A stretch of 64,000 nucleotides of DNA from an uncultured Clostridia bacterium. GTDB taxonomy: Bacteria; Bacillota; Clostridia; Saccharofermentanales; DTU023. The DNA lies in contig CAMJYM010000005.1 in NCBI GenBank assembly GCA_946220865.1, forward strand, positions 1 to 64,000, in the 5' to 3' direction. Positions 43,299-51,149 of the stretch are shown here, piece by piece (positions within the stretch are counted from its first letter, which is position 1; each line of letters begins with the position of its first letter). Under the pieces are notes generated by a model. It was given only the letters and a program-made list of their open reading frames with translations, made no database searches and was not told the origin of the DNA. A program made the position numbers and the translations under genes.

Positions 43299-44495
43299 TC
43301 AGAGGTTCATGATGTCCTGAAAGCCGGTGCCATAAACCTCATTGAAGTCCAGCACAATGACCAGAGCGCCCGGGTCATTGTTGCGGACCAGGCGGCGCAG
43401 ATGGGGCAGCTGACGTTTGGACATGGCACAGAGAATGATTTCCTTATGGCGTTTGGTATAGCTGCCCCGGCCATTGAGAATGGTAGCTCCGCGCACGATC
43501 TCGGTGTCGATGCCGTGGGAAATTGGGCCTGCGTGTTCGCTGATGACCAGAACCAACTTTCCCGACACACGCCCGCTCATGATTTTATCGAGCATGTTGG
43601 AGACGAAAAAGGCGTAGACACAGCCGTAGAGAGCGGCATTCATGTCGCCCCGCACAAGGCCGCCGGTCAGGATGATAATGCCGTCAACGACCAGGCTGAT
43701 CTGCCCGAAAGACATGTGCGGTTTGAGCTTGCGCATACACATGAGGATGAGATCGCTGCCCCCTGAGCAGGTGCCTGCCGAGAAAAGGAGGCCGAGGCCA
43801 ATGCCCGTGAAAACGCCGGAGAAGGCCCCGGCAAGGATGGGATCTCCCTGGAAATAGGGAAAGCGAGGGAGCACGATATCCATAAAAAAGGCCGAGATGC
43901 AAATGGTGCGGAAGGTTCGGAAGAGAAAGGAGCGGCCGAGAATTTTCCAGGATATCGCGATCAGCGGAATGTTGATCAGGATGCTGGCAAAACCGATGGG
44001 AATAAAGGGAAAAAGGTGGTTGACGATGAGGGCGAGACCGACGACCCCACCGGGGGCCAGGTTGGCGTGCTTGGCAAAGGAGTAAATGCCGATGGCGATG
44101 AGGATGCAGGCAAAAATTTCGACAGCGATCTCGCGCAGACTCTGAGGAATCTGCTCAAAGCGTGTGGGTTTTCCGTGCTTGAGCAAGACCAGGGGCTCAT
44201 CCTGTTCTTCTTGCAGGCCAGAGTTTTCCAGGTCAGAAGTTTCCTGAGCTGAAGTTTCCTCGCCAGAAGTTTCCTGGTCTGAGGCTTCACCCTTAGAATC
44301 CTTTTGCGAGGCAGCGAGCTCCTCAGTTAATAGTTCCCGGACGAGCTGACGCATTTCTTCCCGACTTATCGCGGCAGCCTCCGTCTGGTCAGGGAGGGAT
44401 TCTAAACGTCCCGGGCCCGTGCAGCTCTTTTCAGCACCGCTGTCTACCCGCTCTGCGCGGCCTGTTTGATCTTCTTGCCTGGAATCATGAGTCAT
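43299..44495 (-). CDS. YitT-family (DUF161/DUF2179) membrane protein with a disordered N-terminus
   Basis: 398 residues from the ATG at 44495, set by AGAGGG. The first 120 residues or so are hydrophilic and contain a five-residue repeat (QETSG-EETSA-QETSD-LENSG). Five to six helices follow (IFACILIAIGIYSFAKHANL, GVFTGIGLGLLFSAGTCSGG), then the C-terminal DUF2179 domain (ISEHAGPISHGIDTEIVRGA, VIVLDFNEVYGTGFQDI). Family members are probable membrane transporters of unknown substrate. The acidic tail is unusual. Confidence 0.84.
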   Translation of the reverse strand: MTHDSRQEDQTGRAERVDSGAEKSCTGPGRLESLPDQTEAAAISREEMRQLVRELLTEELAASQKDSKGEASDQETSGEETSAQETSDLENSGLQEEQDEPLVLLKHGKPTRFEQIPQSLREIAVEIFACILIAIGIYSFAKHANLAPGGVVGLALIVNHLFPFIPIGFASILINIPLIAISWKILGRSFLFRTFRTICISAFFMDIVLPRFPYFQGDPILAGAFSGVFTGIGLGLLFSAGTCSGGSDLILMCMRKLKPHMSFGQISLVVDGIIILTGGLVRGDMNAALYGCVYAFFVSNMLDKIMSGRVSGKLVLVISEHAGPISHGIDTEIVRGATILNGRGSYTKRHKEIILCAMSKRQLPHLRRLVRNNDPGALVIVLDFNEVYGTGFQDIMNL

Positions 44496-44511
44496 GATTT
44501 TTCCCTCTTTT

Positions 44512-44605
44512 ATTTGCCCTGCACATCGGCTTGTTTTTTCTTTATTCGTTTTAATTTGCCCTGAACTTCGGCATTTATTTGCCTGGTACATCGGCTTGTT
44601 TTTCT
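44512..44605. repeat. Three-copy direct repeat upstream of the YitT-family gene
   Basis: Units start at 44512, 44554 and 44577 with the shared core ATTTGCC(C/T)G, then CATCGGC or CTTCGGC and a T-rich tail. Units 1 and 3 are closest. They lie between the gene start and any promoter, so they may belong to the 5' untranslated RNA. Confidence 0.55.
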
Positions 44606-44721
44606 ACTATTTTAGCAGAAGCTTGTTAAGCTTAGATGAAGATTCGAGAGAATAAGATAAGTCCGGTTGTAGTCTGATAGGGTTTAACAGTAAAAGTCCG
44701 TTTTACAGGGGGCACTTGTGA

Positions 44722-44754
44722 TTGCTTGCCTTTGCCTGTCTTTGCTTGCCTTTG
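44722..44754. repeat. Two-copy 13-base repeat at the thiT promoter
   Basis: TTGCTTGCCTTTG occurs at 44722-44734 and 44742-44754 (period 20). The second copy covers the -35 of the thiT promoter. Confidence 0.55.
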
Positions 44755-44774
44755 GCCGAAAGGACGGCTATACT
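44746..44774 (+). promoter_or_regulatory. Promoter of thiT
   Basis: TTGCCT (44746-44751), a 17-base spacer, TATACT (44769-44774); transcription would start a few bases before the TPP aptamer. Confidence 0.6.
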
Positions 44775-44786
44775 GAACTAAATTGC

Positions 44787-44859
44787 ACAATAAGGGGTGC
44801 CGGAAGGCTGAGAACAGACCCTCTATCGGATCAAGGTCATGCTTGCGTCGAGATATTGT
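44787..44859 (+). promoter_or_regulatory. TPP riboswitch (THI element)
   Basis: The outer helix ACAATA/TATTGT closes the aptamer. Inside are GGGGTGC, GGCTGAGA, ACCCTC and the second helix region ending near GCTTGCGTCGAGA, in the order of the THI box. Downstream, CCTTTC at about 44942 could pair with GAGAGG, the thiT ribosome site, suggesting control of translation; I see no clear terminator. Confidence 0.9.
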
Positions 44860-44978
44860 CGGGATTGTTTCGAAAATTCTTTGCGATCGTTTCGAGAACT
44901 TTTCGAGATCTTTCTAAATACAGGTTCTCTGTGTTTTAACGCCTTTCGTCCCTTTTGTGAGAGATGAGAGGTATTTTT

Positions 44979-45551
44979 ATGAACAAAGAACGTACTCTGC
45001 TCATGGTGGAAATTGCCATCATGGCCGCCTTATCCTTCTTAATTGATCTCTTTATTCCATCGCTGAGCGATGCGGTGAAAATCAGTGTCAAGATGATTCC
45101 CGTGATGGTGCTGGGTTTGCGCCGTGGTCTGGTACCAGGCCTTGCCGGCGGCCTGATCTGGGGTGTCCTCCAGATCGTAACCGGTGAAGCTTCTATTGTC
45201 GGTCTGGTGCAGGCCTTTCTGGAATACGTCCTGGCCTTTATGGCAGTTGGCCTGACGGGTCTTTTCAGCAAACCTCTGCTGGCGGCGGTATCTGCGAAAG
45301 TTTCTGCGGTGAAGCAGGTGACGATTGCGGGCCTGGCTGTGCTTCTGGCCTCTTTCGCGCGCTACTTCTGCCATTTTATCGCCGGCATTGTCTTCTGGGG
45401 TCAATACGCGCCGGAAGGGATGTCGCCCGCACTCAATTCACTGCTGGTGAACGGCGGCGCCTTCCTCTCCGAAACGATCACCTGCCTGATTGTGATGGGA
45501 CTGCTGCTGCCGGTGTATCCTCAGCTTTTTGTGCTCAAACGCAAAGCCTGA
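44979..45551 (+). CDS. thiT: Thiamine-specific ECF transporter S component
   Basis: 190 residues, about six helices: LLMVEIAIMAALSFLIDLFI, MIPVMVLGLRRGLVPGLAGG, LIWGVLQIVTGEASIVG and others. The pattern and the TPP riboswitch directly upstream identify ThiT, which binds thiamine and shares the EcfAA'T module encoded elsewhere. I chose the ATG at 44979 after GAGAGG; an ATG at 44964 would add five residues. Confidence 0.93.
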   Translation: MNKERTLLMVEIAIMAALSFLIDLFIPSLSDAVKISVKMIPVMVLGLRRGLVPGLAGGLIWGVLQIVTGEASIVGLVQAFLEYVLAFMAVGLTGLFSKPLLAAVSAKVSAVKQVTIAGLAVLLASFARYFCHFIAGIVFWGQYAPEGMSPALNSLLVNGGAFLSETITCLIVMGLLLPVYPQLFVLKRKA

Positions 45552-45585
45552 GGCCTAAGCTTGAGGCTGGATCCTGAGGCCGAAC

Positions 45586-45846
45586 TCAGATAAATAAATC
45601 TCTTTTTTCTTCGAGCTGACCTTCGATGCCGACAATCTTAATGTAAAGCTCCGGCTTATCTTTAAGAAAGTCCTCAACGGCATCGAGCAGCTCTTTTTTT
45701 ATAAGGAGAGACATGCCGCAGGATACTTTGAGATCTCCGCAGCGCGGTGTGGGCGCGACGCGGTTTTCCAGACCGGCCTCGTCAAGCAGTTCGTGCAGTG
45801 CCATCCCGCGGGTGTGATTTTCAACAAGAATATAGTAATTCAGCAT
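45586..45846 (-). CDS. DUF3343 protein (putative S/Se carrier-like)
   Basis: 86 residues from the ATG at 45846; a TTG at 45876 is an alternative and neither has a good ribosome site. NYYILVENHTRGMALHELL and VAPTPRCGDLKVSCGM match the small DUF3343 family, whose two Cys have been proposed to carry sulfur or selenium. It is the last of four minus-strand genes with an activase, a cysteine desulfurase and a double-cubane reductase, 225 bases after the reductase, which supports a role in sulfur handling for that enzyme. That link is inference. Confidence 0.75.
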   Translation of the reverse strand: MLNYYILVENHTRGMALHELLDEAGLENRVAPTPRCGDLKVSCGMSLLIKKELLDAVEDFLKDKPELYIKIVGIEGQLEEKRDLFI

Positions 45847-45878
45847 AATCAAAGAAAGTATAGTCTTAATGAGCAAAA

Positions 45879-45965
45879 GCTAAAAGCACTAAAAGTGCGA
45901 AAGCCCAGGGTGCTAAAAGAGCATTAGCTAAAAGTGCGGATTGCGCAACACTTGAAAGTGCGAAA
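45879..45965. repeat. Degenerate direct repeats between the DUF3343 and reductase genes
   Basis: The motif CTAAAAG followed by CAC, TGC or AGC occurs at about 45880, 45891, 45912 and 45928, with a diverged TTGAAAGTGCG at 45952. The 225-base gap holds no gene. The repeats may be a short expanding sequence or form RNA hairpins (GCAC with GTGC arms). Confidence 0.5.
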
Positions 45966-46071
45966 AGGATATGTGCAAACCCTGAAAGCTCATAGCCGGA
46001 AAATTAAGAAGTCCCTGCCCGGCGGTCTGATGGACCGGGCAGGGAAAAGGGGAAAAGAAATTCGAAGGCTA

Positions 46072-47355
46072 TCAGCGGTTGCTGCGGCTGTCGAGCATTT
46101 CGATGAAAGCGCCGACGCGGGTGCGCAGCTGTTCGGCATCATTGTCGGTGTAGTCGGTTTCGATGGAGAGGCAGGGAATGCCCGCTTCTTTGAGAGCGCG
46201 GGAAACGGAGCGTTTCTCGGTATCATAGAGATTACAGAACTGCAGATTGCAGTCGATGACGCCGTCAACCTTATATTCTTCGCAGTAACGGAGAATGTCG
46301 TCGATGCGGCCGCCATTCGGCGTAAAGCAGGCGCAGTTGTTCTTCATGTAGCGCTGAGCAAGAGCTTCGAGCATTTCGTCTTCGGTTTTGACGTTTTCGT
46401 CAACAAGGTGCTCGAAGTAGCGGCTGCCGGTGCACATTTCTTCGCAGACGATGATGCCGCCGGAGGTTTCCACGATCTGGTGCATTTTCCAGTTAGGCAC
46501 GGCCACGGGGGTGCCGGTGAGGAGGATGCGCTTGTCGTTGGGTTTGGCCGAAGAAATGCCTTTGGCAATGCGGTCTTCAAGTTCGTCGGCTAATTTATTG
46601 CACTGTTCAGCACAGCGGACGGGGTCATCGAAGAAGGCGATCTGCGTCATGAGAATGGCATCGCGGCCGGAAATGGGCGCAACGGTTGATTTTCTGGCCT
46701 CATAGACGCGAGCCATGGCCTTGCGGCGATTGTTGCAGATAACAATGGCTTCGTGCAGTTTTTCCGGGGTAATCTTGTTGCCGGTGATTTCTTCAATCTT
46801 CCTGGCAAAGAGACGAATTTCATCTTTGTAGTGAGCGATATCCTGCGGACGCTTCATCTGAGGGACGTCGATGATATACATGGGCACGTCTTCAGCGAGA
46901 ATCTCGTAGGCTTTTTTCTTGCCGTCGCAGGTGGTTTCTCCCACATAGAGATCAGCCAAGCGGAAGAAGGGGCAGGTGCGGCTGAGACGAGCGCCCACCG
47001 ATGCTTTAATCAGGGAGCAGGTGTTTTTGGGCAGAACTTCTTCGCCGGAGGGAACCCAGAACTGAGAGCCTCCGCAGAGTCCTGTCACGATGCCGTTGGC
47101 GGCAATGACAATTTCGTCGGGAACGTAGAGACAGAAGGTGCCGACCACCTTGCGTCCCTGCTTTTTGGCCTCGACGAGTTCAGCGGGGCGAATGCCGTGA
47201 ACTTCCGAAATCACCATATCCCAGAAGGCCATGGCCTTGGGGCGGTTTTCCTGGCTTGTGAAGACATCGCCGATGGCGGTGGGAAGCACAGAGCAGAGGG
47301 TGTCATGTGTCTCGACGTCCATGCCGAGATCTTGCCACATCTTGTGATAATCCAT
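46072..47355 (-). CDS. Double-cubane-cluster anaerobic reductase (2-hydroxyacyl-CoA dehydratase-like)
   Basis: 427 residues. Cys-containing motifs match this group: GTFCLYVPDEI, SRTCPFFRLADLYVGETTC followed by DGKKK, VCEEMCTGSRYFE and VIDCNLQFCNLYDTEK. Double-cubane proteins hold an [8Fe-9S] cluster, take low-potential electrons from an ATP-driven activator and reduce small, stable molecules; the natural substrate is unknown. The activator is at 48709-49473 in the same operon. AGGAG precedes the ATG. A true 2-hydroxyacyl-CoA dehydratase would have two different subunits; only one is here, which favours the reductase call. Confidence 0.86.
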   Translation of the reverse strand: MDYHKMWQDLGMDVETHDTLCSVLPTAIGDVFTSQENRPKAMAFWDMVISEVHGIRPAELVEAKKQGRKVVGTFCLYVPDEIVIAANGIVTGLCGGSQFWVPSGEEVLPKNTCSLIKASVGARLSRTCPFFRLADLYVGETTCDGKKKAYEILAEDVPMYIIDVPQMKRPQDIAHYKDEIRLFARKIEEITGNKITPEKLHEAIVICNNRRKAMARVYEARKSTVAPISGRDAILMTQIAFFDDPVRCAEQCNKLADELEDRIAKGISSAKPNDKRILLTGTPVAVPNWKMHQIVETSGGIIVCEEMCTGSRYFEHLVDENVKTEDEMLEALAQRYMKNNCACFTPNGGRIDDILRYCEEYKVDGVIDCNLQFCNLYDTEKRSVSRALKEAGIPCLSIETDYTDNDAEQLRTRVGAFIEMLDSRSNR

Positions 47356-47541
47356 TGTTCTCTCCTTTGTTTACCTTAGTTTGGCCCATCTGACGTCGCT
47401 GCCCCTGGCAGGTCCAGCGAAGCTTGGTGGACGTTTTTCGTGTGAATATCTCTTCTCGCCGGGGCGAGTTTAGAGCCTGTTTTGGCTTTTTCCTTCTGTA
47501 ATTTCCTGCTTCAGCGCTTCAGTGCCCCTCACAAAGCTTTT

Positions 47542-48702
47542 TCAGCCCTCCAGAGTCGCCAGGATTTTTACAGCCTGGATGGCCTTTTCAATCTCTTCTT
47601 CCGTATTGCTGGCGGCAAAGGAAAAGCGCAGAGACCCGCGATCCGAGCTGCCGAAAAAATCATGCATGCGTGGGGCGCAGTGAATGCCTGAGCGGCAGGC
47701 GATCTCCCATTCTGTCGACAGGAGATCGGCAGCGCGGGCGGCATCCATCCGGGGCAGATTCAGCGTGACGATGGGCACGCGTGCAGACGTCTCTGCATAG
47801 TCGCCGTAGAACTCTATACCGGGAACCTCCCTCAGCCCTTCATAAAACATCTTTGCCAGGGTCAGACCACGTGTTAATAACTGTTCCATACCCTGCTTCT
47901 GAATTTCCGCAAGTCCGGCGGCGAGGCCGCAGATGCCGGGAGTATTGAGGGTTCCGGCTTCCAGATGATCGGGATAATCTTCGGGCATATCGGCCGAATG
48001 GCTGTGAGAACCAGTGCCGCCGTATTTAAGCGGTTCCAGCTCGACCCCGGGACCCAGGCAGAGCAGACCCGTACCCTGCGGACCGAGCAGACTTTTATGC
48101 CCGGTGATGCAGAGACAGTCGATGTGCATGGCCTGGAGATCGATGGGGACGAGGCCCGCGGTCTGGGCGGCATCGACCATAAAGAAGAGCCCATGCTCGT
48201 GGGCAAAGTCGCCGAAAGCCGCCAGATCATTGAGATTGCCGCTGAGGTTTGAGGCATGACTGAAGACGAAAAAGCGGGTGTCCGGCTTAAGGGCGGCGGC
48301 AAAGTCTTCGATAAAAAAGCGGCCGTCCTTGCGCGGGAGAACAAAATCCACCTGGATACCACGCTGCTTTTCCAGGGCATGCAGCGGCCTGAGAATGGAG
48401 TTGTGTGCTGAAACTTCGGCCAGGACCCTCGCGCCTGGAGGAATCGCGCCAAAAAGCGAAAGATTGAGGGATTCGCTGGCATTATGAGTAAAAATGACCC
48501 GGCTGGGGTCGCCCACCGCAAAGGCACGGGAAAAGGCGAGACGGGCGCGGAAAAGGCGCTCTCCGGACCAGTTGGCAGCCTCATACGCACCCCGGGAACC
48601 ATTTCCCGCATGGCGCAGGCCTTCCGTAACTGCTGAAATGACCGACTCGGGCTTGGGCAGCGAGGTGGCGGCATGGTCAAGATAGATAGCTTTTTTGGAC
48701 AC
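47542..48702 (-). CDS. Cysteine desulfurase-family protein (class V aminotransferase)
   Basis: 386 residues from a GTG start with AAGG nine bases upstream. AIYLDHAATSLPKPESV and the PLP lysine in CITGHKSLLGPQGTGLL mark the family; Cys in CRSGIHCAPRMHDFFG is placed like the persulfide cysteine. It resembles the subgroup found beside selenium-dependent molybdenum hydroxylase genes rather than housekeeping IscS/NifS. It starts six bases after the activase stop and is 186 bases from the reductase, so a role in supplying sulfur (or selenium) to the operon is likely. Confidence 0.86.
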   Translation of the reverse strand: MSKKAIYLDHAATSLPKPESVISAVTEGLRHAGNGSRGAYEAANWSGERLFRARLAFSRAFAVGDPSRVIFTHNASESLNLSLFGAIPPGARVLAEVSAHNSILRPLHALEKQRGIQVDFVLPRKDGRFFIEDFAAALKPDTRFFVFSHASNLSGNLNDLAAFGDFAHEHGLFFMVDAAQTAGLVPIDLQAMHIDCLCITGHKSLLGPQGTGLLCLGPGVELEPLKYGGTGSHSHSADMPEDYPDHLEAGTLNTPGICGLAAGLAEIQKQGMEQLLTRGLTLAKMFYEGLREVPGIEFYGDYAETSARVPIVTLNLPRMDAARAADLLSTEWEIACRSGIHCAPRMHDFFGSSDRGSLRFSFAASNTEEEIEKAIQAVKILATLEG

Positions 48703-48708
48703 GCTTTT

Positions 48709-49473
48709 TTACCTTAATTTGGCGGCAGCCAGAGCTGCGCCGATAGCCCCGGCATAACGGGCATCCGGGCAGCTTTCGACTTCTTTTTTTAACTCTCTGG
48801 AAAGCGCTTCCAGAATGGTGGGAACTTCGCAAAGACCGCCGGTCAGGCAGAGCTTGCCGCTGCCAATGAGACGGCGTGCCTGGGTACAGACCTTCCGCAC
48901 GATGGAGTCCACCACCGCGAAAGCGATATTTTCTTTATTTTCGCCTTTGCCGATCAGAGAAATCACTTCGGATTCGGCAAAAACGGTGCACATGGAAGAA
49001 ATGGATGTGCCGCCGCCTTCAGCTGCGAGCGTGCAGAGCTCGTTGGGCGAAAGGCCGAGCGTATTAGCCATGACCTCGAGAAAACGCCCTGTACCGGCGG
49101 AGCATTTATCGTTCATGGCAAAATCAGCAAGAATGCCATCCTCAATATTGATGATTTTGGTATCCTGGCCGCCGATATCGATCACCGTCATTTTAGGATA
49201 GTGGAAGAGATGATATGCGCCAGCGGCATGGCAGCTGATTTCCGTCACGGTTTTATCGGCATAAGGAACCGCCACGCGGCCGTATCCTGTCGCCACGACG
49301 GGGTTTTCGCCCGGAGCGTGGCCGAGCTTCTCCAGCTGCGACTTGATGAGGGCCGCCGTATCCGTGCTGCTCCATCCCGTAGGAATGACCGAGCGCGTAA
49401 TGATGCAGCGATCCTCATCGAGCACGGCGGTTTTTGAGCTTGTAGAACCGATATCAATACCAATACTGACCAC
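48709..49473 (-). CDS. Acyl-CoA dehydratase activase-type ATPase (reductase activator)
   Basis: 254 residues from a GTG with AGGAG upstream. The ASKHA fold is clear: SIGIDIGSTSSKTAVLDEDR, TVIDIGGQDTKIINIEDGI and FAMNDKCSAGTGRFLEVMA, whose Cys, with that in LSSMCTVFAESEV at the dimer interface, bridges a [4Fe-4S] cluster. It uses ATP hydrolysis to push electrons to its partner, here the double-cubane reductase. It heads the operon. Confidence 0.88.
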   Translation of the reverse strand: MVSIGIDIGSTSSKTAVLDEDRCIITRSVIPTGWSSTDTAALIKSQLEKLGHAPGENPVVATGYGRVAVPYADKTVTEISCHAAGAYHLFHYPKMTVIDIGGQDTKIINIEDGILADFAMNDKCSAGTGRFLEVMANTLGLSPNELCTLAAEGGGTSISSMCTVFAESEVISLIGKGENKENIAFAVVDSIVRKVCTQARRLIGSGKLCLTGGLCEVPTILEALSRELKKEVESCPDARYAGAIGAALAAAKLR

Positions 49474-49609
49474 AGCTAAAATCTCCTCGCAAACGTTTAC
49501 TTCCGCGCTTATTTTAGCGGAAAGAGCCAGAGTCTACGGCGTGGAATTAACGATAGACTTGAAAGTTTTTGACGATAAAAACGAGACCAAGAAAAAATCT
49601 ATCAGGGTA

Positions 49610-49661
49610 TTGACAGTTTAGTAGCACCTTGCTATGCTAACCGTACTAACTCGAATAGTAC
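49610..49661 (+). promoter_or_regulatory. Promoter and GntR operator of the YtrA-type operon
   Basis: TTGACA (49610-49615), a 17-base spacer, TATGCT (49633-49638), then the perfect palindrome GTACTA-N7-TAGTAC (49643-49661) straddling the expected start of transcription. It lies 66 bases before the GntR gene and should be its autorepression site. Confidence 0.82.
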
Positions 49662-49726
49662 AGATGGTTCGCTGAAGACAGCTGCGCTGCGTTCAGGGGA
49701 TCCCAATGATCTGGAAGGGGAATATC

Positions 49727-50179
49727 ATGGCCATCTTTCAAATTGACCAGCACAGTCGTGTGCCGATCTACGAGCAATTACGGCAGCAGGTTCTGCGACT
49801 GGCGGCTCTGGGGCTTTTAGATGAAGGCGAGTTGCTGCCTTCGGTGCGTCAGCTGGCTGCCGATCTGGGCATTAACCCGAACACGGTGCAGAAGGCTTAC
49901 CGCGAACTTGAGCGGGAAGAGCTGATTTACACCGTTCCGGGGAAGGGCTCTTTTCTCTCCAAAAATGAGAGCCACATTCGCAGCATGAAGGATGAGTGGC
50001 ACGAAAAGCTCAGCCGCCTTATGGTCGAAGCCCTGGAAGCGGGTTTTTCCATCGAAGAAATGCAGGAACTCTGGCTTGGCGCCTGCGAAGAGGTGCAGAA
50101 GCAAGTCCGTGAAGGCAAGATCCGAAAAGGAAAAGTCATTGAAGCCGCCTCAGGCTCCACCGCGGACCAGGCGAAATAA
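49727..50179 (+). CDS. YtrA-type GntR-family repressor
   Basis: 150 residues. The winged helix spans the first 75 (FQIDQHSRVPIYEQLRQQV, GELLPSVRQLAADLGINPNT), followed by a short C-terminal helix pair as in the YtrA subfamily. These regulators control adjacent ABC transporters and often respond to cell-wall antibiotics. The start at 49727 follows GGAAGGGG. It is the first gene of an operon with an ATPase and two membrane proteins; the operator lies upstream. Confidence 0.88.
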   Translation: MAIFQIDQHSRVPIYEQLRQQVLRLAALGLLDEGELLPSVRQLAADLGINPNTVQKAYRELEREELIYTVPGKGSFLSKNESHIRSMKDEWHEKLSRLMVEALEAGFSIEEMQELWLGACEEVQKQVREGKIRKGKVIEAASGSTADQAK

Positions 50180-50240
50180 AGCAGAAGACAGAGCCGCCGA
50201 TGGCCGGCCATACGATACTGACGAAAGCAGAGGAAAAATC

Positions 50241-51149
50241 ATGAAGATCATAGAAGCAAAGGACCTGAGCAAGCGTTTTGGTAAAATTCATGCGCTGGAT
50301 AAGTTGAGCTGCGATATCTCTGCAGCCTCTATTTACGGCCTGATCGGCTCCAACGGGGCGGGTAAATCAACCTTTATGCGTCTCGTGGCCGGAATCTACA
50401 AGGCAGACAGCGGCAGCCTTCAATATCAGGGTCATGAGATTTTCGGCAACGCTGCACTGCGCCACGAAATCCTCCTGGTTCCGGATCAGCCCTGCTTTCT
50501 CCCCGGCGAAAACCTGGCGGGGATGGCTCAGTTTTACAGCACCCTCTACGATCACTGGGATGCATCCTTTTTTAACGAACTCCTGGAGGTTTTCCCCCTG
50601 GATCCTCAACTCGCGCTCAGCAAAATGTCCAAAGGCATGCAGCGTCAGGCTTCGGTCCTCCTGGCCCTGGCGGCCCGGCCGCAGCTCCTGCTCATGGATG
50701 AAGCCTTCGACGGGCTCGACCCGGTCATGAGAGAAAGTCTCAAGCGCATCCTGGCTCGCGAGGTGGTTGAAAATCAACTGACCTGTATCATCGCTTCACA
50801 CAATCTGCGTGAACTCGAAGATTTTTGCGATAAAATCGGCCTCCTGCACCATGGCGGTCTGATCTATCAGCACGAACTGGAATCCATGAATCTCGGGGTC
50901 TACAAAATTCAGACCGCCTTTCATACGCTGCCCTCGAAAGAGGAGCTTGAGGCTCTGGGACTCAGCATTTTGCACTGCGAACGCCGGGGCAGCATTCTCC
51001 AGCTGGTCATTCGCGCCGAAAAATCGGAGATCAGAGAAAAGCTGGCGCCGCTTTCGCCGCTGATCCTCGATATGCTGCCGCTGACTCTGGAAGAACTCTT
51101 TATCTACGAACTGGAGGTAAAAGGCTATGCGGTCAGGAACCTTATCTAA
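50241..51149 (+). CDS. ABC transporter ATPase of the YtrA-type operon
   Basis: 302 residues. Walker A GSNGAGKST, signature MSKGMQRQ (a variant common in YtrB/BcrA-like ATPases), Walker B LLLMDEAFDGLD and H-loop ASHNL, then about 90 residues of C-terminal accessory domain. GAGGAAAAATC precedes the ATG. It ends 23 bases inside the next gene. With the two membrane proteins it probably makes an exporter or sensor complex for peptides or antibiotics. Confidence 0.9.
   Translation: MKIIEAKDLSKRFGKIHALDKLSCDISAASIYGLIGSNGAGKSTFMRLVAGIYKADSGSLQYQGHEIFGNAALRHEILLVPDQPCFLPGENLAGMAQFYSTLYDHWDASFFNELLEVFPLDPQLALSKMSKGMQRQASVLLALAARPQLLLMDEAFDGLDPVMRESLKRILAREVVENQLTCIIASHNLRELEDFCDKIGLLHHGGLIYQHELESMNLGVYKIQTAFHTLPSKEELEALGLSILHCERRGSILQLVIRAEKSEIREKLAPLSPLILDMLPLTLEELFIYELEVKGYAVRNLI

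Noticed and set aside
44512..44605. A CRISPR-like array
   Set aside because: Three diverged units with unequal spacing and no cas genes in the window.
46072..49473. A 2-hydroxyacyl-CoA dehydratase operon
   Set aside because: Only one dehydratase-like subunit and no CoA-transferase or acyl-CoA dehydrogenase; the Cys motifs fit the double-cubane group better.
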